Positions 58,402-64,000 of a stretch of DNA of 64,000 bases are shown here, piece after piece. Each line of letters starts with the position of its first letter. The first letter of the stretch is position 1. Location of the stretch: contig CAMYOG010000022.1 in assembly GCA_947259925.1 (NCBI GenBank), positions 1 to 64,000 of the forward strand, written 5' to 3'. The stretch comes from Thermoanaerobaculia bacterium. Its GTDB lineage: Bacteria > Acidobacteriota > Thermoanaerobaculia > Multivoradales > JAHEKO01. Under the pieces are notes generated by a model, which saw only the letters and a program-made list of their open reading frames with translations, had not been told where the DNA came from and ran no database searches. The position numbers were made by a program, and so were the translations under genes.

Positions 58402-61400
58402 CTAGCGAAAATATCCAGAGAGAGTGCGCGCCTCGGCGCCCGGCTCGTTCACCTCGACCGTCACCCGGCGCCACCGGTTGCCGCCGAAGTCGCGGGCGTA
58501 GTACGAGATCAGATACTGGCTGCGGAGCTCTTCCTCGATGTCGCTGTAGACATCCCCGAGATCGTCGGTCACCTTGGTCAGGTAGACCTTGCCGCCGACC
58601 TCCGAGGTCAGCTTGCGGAGCCGGCCGAGGAAGCCACGAACGGTCAGGCTCTTGCCCGCCGTGCGGTAGATCTCGTCGTTCGAGACGATGAAGTAGATCG
58701 GCGCACCGACCCGGCGCGCGAACTCCAGCGCGGTCCGGTAGGAGAAGTCCGGATCCTCGTCGGCGCCGTCCGAAAAGACGATCAGCGCCTTCTTGCCACC
58801 CGCGCCCTGAAGCTGCACGAGCGAATAGACCACCGCCTTCCAGATCGCGGTCTGGCCGTCCGGCTTGAGCCGGTAGAGACCATCGACGACGCCGGTCATG
58901 TCGGAGGTGGTGTCGCGGGCCAGCTTCGGCTCGTTGCCGAAACCGACCACGAACGCCCGGTCTCGGCGCGTCCGGAGGCTCTGTACGAAGTTGGCGGCGG
59001 CGTCCTGAACGTCGGGTAGCTTGACGAACATCGAGGCCGAGGAGTCGATCGCCAGGCCGACGGTCAGCGGCTGGTCGGCCGCGTCGCCGAAGCCGGCCAG
59101 CTCCTGCCTGACGCCCTCCTCCAGTACCTCGAAGCTCTCGCGGCCGAGTCCGCGGACCGGCCGGCCTCTACGGTCGGTGACCACGACGTAGAGCTCGACC
59201 AGGTCGACTTCCAGCCGCTCGGTCGAGCCCTGGCTGTTGATGAACACCACGTCCTCGGCGGTGTCGCCGTCTTCGAGGTGGCCGACCACCCGGACAAAGC
59301 CGCTCGCGTCGTCGGACGGCACGGTCACACGCTGCAGGAACGGCGGCGCGAAGCGGGTCGCCACCAGCTGCTCCTTCCAGAAGAACTCGACCCGGTCGAG
59401 CTCGCCTCCGCGCGGTGTCTCGACCCGTGCTTCGACCTCGATCGGTCCGACGATCCGACTCTCGGTCGCGGCGTTCGGCTCCGGCTTCAGGATCCGGACC
59501 CGGAACGCACCCATACCGGCGTTGACCGTCAGCCGATCCCGTCCCAGCTCGGCACCGTCTTCGCCAAAGGCGACCGCCTCGATCCGATGGGTCTCCGGCA
59601 GCCGGCCGAGATCGACCGTAGTCGAGAACGGCGGTGCCGAAGCGATGGCGACCTGCTCGCCGTCGAGGAAGAACTGGACGCTCGCCACCCGATCCTCGGA
59701 GACCACGGTGTCGAAGGTCGTTCGCCCCATGACCATCGCCTCCCGGGGCGCCATCAGGTGAATCGCCTTGGGAGCGGGCAGGATCAGCGAGCCGGTCTCG
59801 ACGGAGAGGTCTCTGCTCGCGACCGAGAAGGAGGCGACGGCGCCGCCCCAGCGGCCGGACGCGAGCTCCTCCACGAAGACCACGACCACCGGCTCCTCGT
59901 CCGCCGGCAGCACCACCGGCAGGACGAACCGTGCCGAGTCGTTGACGCTCGCCTCGGCGTCGCGCGGATCGACCACCTGGTGGACGACGTCCGAGGTCGC
60001 CTGGTCGCGGCCGACCGCCAGGGTGACACGTAACGGCTGCTCAGCCTCCTTCGGCAGCCCCTCCGGACCGACTTCGAGCACCAGTCTCGATGCCGTCGTC
60101 TCCTCCGCCGCCGCGTCGCCGGTGGCGACCGCGGCCGAGACGAAGATCTCGCCCTCGCCTACCCCCTCGGACAGATACCGGCGGGCGCGCTGGGCCGAGA
60201 TCACCTCGGGGGTGGCGCCGCCGGTCCAGGCACGGCAGCGCAGGTCGGGTCCCTTCCCGGCCTTCCAGCGGAGACTGATCGACTGCGGCGCGCCGAGAGC
60301 GTCCGGCGAGCCCTCGAAGCGGACGACCCGACGCTGGCCCAGGCTACCGAGCGCCGCGCCGAGGGAGCCGCGGTCGAGGACCACCCTGCCTCCGGTCGAA
60401 TCGGCCAGCGTACGGAGCGGCTCGAGTGGCGTGAGCAGACGTGGCGCGTAGACCTCCTCGAGCTGGCGGCGCTTCTTGAGCCGGTCGAGCATCTTGCGCG
60501 GGTCGACGGTGACGATGGTCCGCTCGTCTTCGAGCACCGGGTCGATGCCGACGTTCTCGGGCACCGGGTCAGCCGTCGGATCGTCGGCCAGCAGCCCGTC
60601 GCCCTGGTTGGGCGGGGCGTAGGAGATGACGGTCCAGTCGTAGACAGCCAGCGCCTGTGCCACCTCGTCGATCCCGGGTACGACCTCCGGTCGCGGCAGG
60701 CCGAGGGCGGCACGCCGGAGCTCACTCTTCTCGACCAGCGCGCCGTAGAAGTCGGCGGGCGTCGAATCGAAGCCGCTGGTTACCATCACGACCGCTTTGG
60801 GGCCCGCAGCGTCCTCGTCCGAGAGCCAGCTCAGCAGGTGCGCCCGCTGCCGGTCGAGCAGCTCGATCTCGTCTTCGACGGCGGCGCGCATGGCCGCCCC
60901 GAGCTCGGTGATCCGCTCCTCCGCCAAGACGCTGCCCGGCTCCACCGGCTCGGCGTCGACGAGCTGCTCGGCGACGAAGCCGGCGCGCAGAGCCATCTGA
61001 CCACCTTCACTGGTCTGCCGGACCAGCAGCCATCTGAGCGCCTCGTCGAGCGCCATCGCGTCGCGGGTCGGCGGTAGCGCAACGGTCACAGATTCGTCCG
61101 CAAGCACGATCTCTACCGTTCCCAGCTCGGTCAGTCGCTTCGCCTGTTCGGCGAGATCGAGAACGGCGCTCCGATAGACCGGGGGCTCGACCAGCAGAAG
61201 GTCGAAGTAGAGGACGATCCGCCACGGCTCCGCCAGCGGCTCGATCGCTGCGACCGCACGCGCGACTCCGCCCTCGACCACCTCGAGACGCGCGGCCTCG
61301 AGCTCGGCCGGGCTGCCGCCGATCGGCTCGACCAGCAGCTCACCGGGCCGGAAGCGCTCGCCGAGCGCCTGTTGCGCGAGCGACAGCAGTGCCAGAGAGG

Positions 61401-61434
61401 CGATGACGGGCAGTCCGAAGCGACGCATTGACAT
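58402..61434 (-). CDS. secreted VWFA-related acidobacterial protein
   Basis: A 1010-residue exported protein with signal peptide (MRRFGLPVIASLALLSLAQQALG). The C-terminal 290 residues have the acidobacterial VWFA-related form (TIGR03436 type): VDLVELYVVVTDRRGRPVRG, then FEVLEEGVRQELAGF, then the von Willebrand A core VGLAIDSSASMF with the MIDAS DxSxS, and GKKALIVFSDGADEDPDF. A poorly conserved large N-terminal region, including another VWA-like segment near residue 200 (PKAVVMVTSGFDSTPADFYG) and Ig-like repeats, precedes it. Start ATG 61434 or 61428. Probably surface adhesion or complex assembly; ends 1 nt from the long hairpin. Confidence 0.9.
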   Translation of the reverse strand: MSMRRFGLPVIASLALLSLAQQALGERFRPGELLVEPIGGSPAELEAARLEVVEGGVARAVAAIEPLAEPWRIVLYFDLLLVEPPVYRSAVLDLAEQAKRLTELGTVEIVLADESVTVALPPTRDAMALDEALRWLLVRQTSEGGQMALRAGFVAEQLVDAEPVEPGSVLAEERITELGAAMRAAVEDEIELLDRQRAHLLSWLSDEDAAGPKAVVMVTSGFDSTPADFYGALVEKSELRRAALGLPRPEVVPGIDEVAQALAVYDWTVISYAPPNQGDGLLADDPTADPVPENVGIDPVLEDERTIVTVDPRKMLDRLKKRRQLEEVYAPRLLTPLEPLRTLADSTGGRVVLDRGSLGAALGSLGQRRVVRFEGSPDALGAPQSISLRWKAGKGPDLRCRAWTGGATPEVISAQRARRYLSEGVGEGEIFVSAAVATGDAAAEETTASRLVLEVGPEGLPKEAEQPLRVTLAVGRDQATSDVVHQVVDPRDAEASVNDSARFVLPVVLPADEEPVVVVFVEELASGRWGGAVASFSVASRDLSVETGSLILPAPKAIHLMAPREAMVMGRTTFDTVVSEDRVASVQFFLDGEQVAIASAPPFSTTVDLGRLPETHRIEAVAFGEDGAELGRDRLTVNAGMGAFRVRILKPEPNAATESRIVGPIEVEARVETPRGGELDRVEFFWKEQLVATRFAPPFLQRVTVPSDDASGFVRVVGHLEDGDTAEDVVFINSQGSTERLEVDLVELYVVVTDRRGRPVRGLGRESFEVLEEGVRQELAGFGDAADQPLTVGLAIDSSASMFVKLPDVQDAAANFVQSLRTRRDRAFVVGFGNEPKLARDTTSDMTGVVDGLYRLKPDGQTAIWKAVVYSLVQLQGAGGKKALIVFSDGADEDPDFSYRTALEFARRVGAPIYFIVSNDEIYRTAGKSLTVRGFLGRLRKLTSEVGGKVYLTKVTDDLGDVYSDIEEELRSQYLISYYARDFGGNRWRRVTVEVNEPGAEARTLSGYFR

Positions 61435-61722
61435 GAGGAGCAACCGCGACGACCGTCGGGGCGGCCTGCGATATCAGTCTGGTGCCGGTGTACGCAATTG
61501 TCGTGCCCCGGTGCCGCCGGAGCTCGAGATCCGTTGACCGGCGCGGTCGCCGAATGATACCTTGACACGTAATAGCGTTCAGACTCGAAGCCCGCCGAGT
61601 CGCTCCGTACCGACTCGTCTCAGTACGTTTTTCTGGCGGCTAGAGCGCTGGACTTGACTCCACCGACGCCGCGGCGCGAGCCGCGCACCTATAGTTTTTC
61701 TCACTCTCGAACAGGAGAAGAC
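61435..61722. other. divergent intergenic region with no supported gene
   Basis: No coding sequence is seen. A TTGACT (61654-61659) and a TATAGT (61690-61695) are too far apart (30 nt) to be one promoter; TATAGT alone may be the -10 of the DUF937 gene, whose AGGAG lies at about 61713. Confidence 0.4.
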
Positions 61723-62319
61723 ATGTCCTCGATCTTCGAAGCACTCACCGAGCAGCTCGGCGGCTCGGCCCTCGACCAGATCAGCAGTCAGATCGGCGCC
61801 GACCGATCGGCTACCAAGGAAGCGCTGCCCGCCGCTCTCGGCAGCCTGATGGCCGCGCTGGCCAAGAACAGCGCCCAGCCGAGCGGCGCCGAAGCGCTCA
61901 ACGACGCCCTGGCCAGAGACCACGACGGCGGCATCCTGGACGATCTCGGCGGCTTCCTCTCCAACCCGAGCGGCGGCAGCGGCATCCTCAAGCACGTGCT
62001 GGGCGGCAAGCAGCCGGCGCTCGAGGCGGGTATCGGACAGGCGAGCGGCCTCGACGCGGGCTCGGCTGGACAGCTGCTCAAGGTCCTGGCGCCGATCGTC
62101 ATGGGAGCGCTCGGCAAGCAGCGCCGCCAGGGCGGCATGGACGCCGGCGCGATCGCCGGCATGCTCGCCGGCGAGCGCGAGCAGGTCGCCAGACGCGCAC
62201 CGCGGGAAGGCAACGACCTGCTAACCGCCATTCTCGACGCCGACGGCGACGGCCAGGTGATCGACGATCTCGCCTCCAAGGTGGGCGGCGGTCTGCTGAA
62301 GAGCTTCCTCAAGCGGTAG
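61723..62319 (+). CDS. DUF937 family protein
   Basis: A 198-residue protein of low complexity with the DUF937 pattern: GSALDQISSQIGADRSATKE, ALPAALGSLMAALAK, GILDDLGGFLSN, LLKVLAPIVMGALGKQRR, and a C-terminal LLTAILDADGDGQVIDDLASKV. Members are small helical proteins of unknown function, some multimeric. The DADGDGQVIDD segment is EF-hand-like. Good ribosome site before the ATG. It precedes the BON-LysM gene by 75 nt. Confidence 0.88.
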   Translation: MSSIFEALTEQLGGSALDQISSQIGADRSATKEALPAALGSLMAALAKNSAQPSGAEALNDALARDHDGGILDDLGGFLSNPSGGSGILKHVLGGKQPALEAGIGQASGLDAGSAGQLLKVLAPIVMGALGKQRRQGGMDAGAIAGMLAGEREQVARRAPREGNDLLTAILDADGDGQVIDDLASKVGGGLLKSFLKR

Positions 62320-62394
62320 AATCGACTGCTCGACAGGTAAACATCGTAGCGCCGACCGGCAGGCCGGCGCCGCGCGAAAGGAGAATTTCTCACC

Positions 62395-62895
62395 ATGGGT
62401 CTGTTTGATTTCGTAAAGGAAGCCGGCGCCAAGATGTTCGGTGGCGACGACGATCGAGAGGCTGAAGTCCAGGCTCAGGCAGCCGCGGACGAGGCCGAAG
62501 CGCAGCGCCTGCAGAGCCGCCGCCTGGCGATGAAGCTGGTCGGCGCAGTGGAACAGATGGGGTTTGGCGTCGACGGCCTGAGCATTCGCGTCGACGGTGA
62601 CACCGCCACCGTGAGCGGTACGGCGATCTCCCAGTCCGAGCGCGAGAAGGTCGTCTTGATGATCGGCAACACCCAGGGCATCGCCCGCGTCGACGATCAG
62701 ATGGAGGTCCAGGCGGAGCCGCCGGCGACCTTCTACACGGTCGTCTCCGGTGACACCCTGTCGAAGATCGCCAAGGAGCACTACGGCGACGCGATGAAGT
62801 ATCCGGTCATCTTCGAGGCGAACAAGCCAATGCTCGAGGACCCCGACAAGATCTACCCGGGCCAGGTCCTGAGGATTCCACCGATCGCCGAGTGA
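62395..62895 (+). CDS. kbp: BON and LysM domain protein, Kbp (YgaU)-like
   Basis: A 166-residue protein with a Phe/Gly-rich start (MGLFDFVKEAGAKMFGG), a BON domain (LSIRVDGDTATVSGTAISQS, NTQGIARVDDQM) and a C-terminal LysM repeat (FYTVVSGDTLSKIAKEHYGD, KIYPGQVLRIP). Domain order and start match E. coli Kbp/YgaU, a cytoplasmic potassium-binding protein. AAAGGAG precedes the ATG at 62395. Its stop overlaps the following acyl-CoA ligase start by GTGA. Confidence 0.92.
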   Translation: MGLFDFVKEAGAKMFGGDDDREAEVQAQAAADEAEAQRLQSRRLAMKLVGAVEQMGFGVDGLSIRVDGDTATVSGTAISQSEREKVVLMIGNTQGIARVDDQMEVQAEPPATFYTVVSGDTLSKIAKEHYGDAMKYPVIFEANKPMLEDPDKIYPGQVLRIPPIAE

Positions 62896-64000
62896 GTCGG
62901 AACGTCCTCACGGTAGTCGACGCCCTCGCCGAGCGCGCTCGCGTTCTCGGCGACCAACCCGCGCTGAGAGCCAAGCGCGACGGCGAGTGGCGGGCGACTA
63001 CGTGGAGCGAGTATCACGAAGCGGCCCTCAGGGCTGCCCGCGCCTTCCTGGCGCTGGGCCTCGAGCCCGGCCGGGGCGTCAACGTTCTCGGTTTCAACCG
63101 GCCCGAGTGGTTCATCTCGTCGCTCGGCGCGGTCGCCGCCGGCGGTCTGCCGGCCGGCATCTACACGACGCTGACTGAGAAGCAGTGCCACTACATCGCC
63201 GAGCACTCCGAGGCGGCGGTGGTGGTGGTCGAAAACGAGAGCCAGCTCGCCAGGATTCTCGCCGTCCGGGACCGGCTGCCGGCGCTCGAGGCGATCGTCC
63301 TGATGGAAGGCTCGAGCGACCGGGAAGGGGTCTTCAGCTGGGCCGAGCTGATGGCGCTCGGCGACGAGGCGTGGCAGCCTGAGCTCGACCGGCGCATCGC
63401 GGCTCTCGACCCTTGGGGTCTCTGCTCGTTGATCTACACCTCGGGGACGACCGGACCGCCGAAGGCGGTCATGCTCAGCCATCACAACGTCCTCTGGACG
63501 GCGCAGGCCGTCATCGACTACTTCGACTTCTCGCCCGACGACGACTTCATCAGCTACCTGCCCCTCAGTCACATCGCCGAGCAGATGCTGTCGCTCTACG
63601 CGCCGCTGCTGATCGGCGGGTGCGTCTGGTTTGCGGAGAGTCTCGATCGGCTGGCCACCAACCTGCGCGAGATCCGTCCGCATATCCTGTTCGGAGTGCC
63701 GCGGGTCTGGGAGAAGATCCAGGCCGGCATCGAAGCCGCGGCTGCGCAGAACAGCGGACTCAAGAGACGCATCGGAGCCTGGGCCCGGCAACTCGGTCTG
63801 CGGGGCGGCTACGCCGATCAGGCGGGCCGGCCGCGACCCGCTCTCTACGGTCTGGCCGACCTGGTGCTCTTCTCCAAGGTCCGGGCGAAGCTGGGGCTCG
63901 ACCGGGCGCGCATCTGCGCCGTCGGCGCCGCGCCCACGCCGAAGGAGACGCTCGAGTTCTTTCTCAGCCTGGGCATCCCGATCCTCGAGGTCTACGGCCT
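62892..64000 (+). CDS. AMP-dependent long-chain acyl-CoA synthetase, 3' partial
   Basis: The first 370 residues of an ANL-superfamily ligase; the gene runs off the window. It would activate fatty acids with ATP to acyl-adenylate and then CoA thioester. The AMP-binding P-loop IYTSGTTGPPKAVMLSHHN is clear, as are FISYLPLSHIAEQ, LFGVPRVWEKI and the start of the A5 motif (ILEVYGL). The GTG start at 62892 overlaps the stop of the kbp-like gene by 4 nt; the frame has no ATG near its N-terminus, so coupled initiation is likely. The family type is FadD/FACS with an FAA1-like central part. Confidence 0.9.
   Translation, partial: MSRNVLTVVDALAERARVLGDQPALRAKRDGEWRATTWSEYHEAALRAARAFLALGLEPGRGVNVLGFNRPEWFISSLGAVAAGGLPAGIYTTLTEKQCHYIAEHSEAAVVVVENESQLARILAVRDRLPALEAIVLMEGSSDREGVFSWAELMALGDEAWQPELDRRIAALDPWGLCSLIYTSGTTGPPKAVMLSHHNVLWTAQAVIDYFDFSPDDDFISYLPLSHIAEQMLSLYAPLLIGGCVWFAESLDRLATNLREIRPHILFGVPRVWEKIQAGIEAAAAQNSGLKRRIGAWARQLGLRGGYADQAGRPRPALYGLADLVLFSKVRAKLGLDRARICAVGAAPTPKETLEFFLSLGIPILEVYG

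Noticed and set aside
1-64000. CRISPR arrays, tRNA or rRNA genes, prophage, insertion sequences, defence systems
   Set aside because: I looked for regularly spaced repeats, T-arm patterns, transposase motifs and known defence domains and saw none. Sel genes were also not found in this window.

Overview
The window is high-GC DNA from a Gram-negative bacterium, most likely a member of the Acidobacteriota. The best pointers are a 1010-residue secreted protein of the acidobacterial VWFA-related type (58402-61434), a CRTAC1/UnbV FG-GAP protein next to a multiheme cytochrome, several secreted GEW-motif (DUF1579-like) proteins, and a PadR plus permease-prefix cluster. This placement is inference from gene content; there is no rRNA in the window. 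I see no tRNA, rRNA, CRISPR array, prophage or insertion sequence. It reads as ordinary chromosome with short operons and many overlapping gene ends.

1-4.7 kb: housekeeping genes on the minus strand (fatty acid desaturase, principal sigma factor, RhlE-type helicase), then a SlyD-like isomerase on the plus strand. 5.1-7.4 kb: a PadR regulator with a strong palindrome-covered promoter, translationally coupled to a permease-prefix membrane protein, followed by a lone MotA/TolQ/ExbB-like protein and a secreted protein. 7.4-14.8 kb: an AraC regulator, a frameshifted secreted protein, a quinone oxidoreductase and a formate dehydrogenase locus. The catalytic FDH gene (10054-12831) is split by an in-frame UGA at 11737-11739. 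It sits exactly at the selenocysteine position and is followed by a hairpin with the geometry of a bacterial SECIS, so this is a selenoprotein that a naive gene caller would report as two genes. It is preceded by a 170-nt nested inverted repeat in its leader, a small 88-residue gene and a fused NuoE-NuoF (diaphorase) gene, and followed by an unreported 55-residue membrane protein.

14.8-25.7 kb: a second GEW-motif secreted protein, a truncated gamma-glutamyltransferase remnant, a divergent pair (isoprenoid-synthase-fold enzyme and a ketoacyl synthase with a large insertion), an amidohydrolase, a SnoaL-like lipoprotein, a Tat-exported class V aminotransferase, Hsp33, a secreted protein and a cyanophycinase-like peptidase. 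25.8-39.6 kb: an EF-hand-containing hydrolase, an AIM24-type protein, RNase D, a small membrane protein, a PQQ-type beta-propeller, a hydrolase, a 1999-residue alpha-2-macroglobulin, an orphan ParA and MsrB.

39.7-50 kb: a ferredoxin with its own promoter and terminator, a CRTAC1 and pentaheme cytochrome operon, a LysM/DUF5715 protein, a DUF2461 protein, a small charged protein, an M20 peptidase, a nearly leaderless ArsR gene followed by a 16-codon Cys-Cys peptide ORF, and a DUF2911 protein. 50-64 kb: DUF445, SerC overlapping a fused betaine/choline ABC permease-binding protein and its ATPase, an M23 peptidase, a TerB protein, a thioredoxin-like lipoprotein, a 98-nt near-perfect hairpin between convergent genes, the acidobacterial VWA protein, DUF937, a BON-LysM protein and the start of an acyl-CoA ligase that runs off the end.
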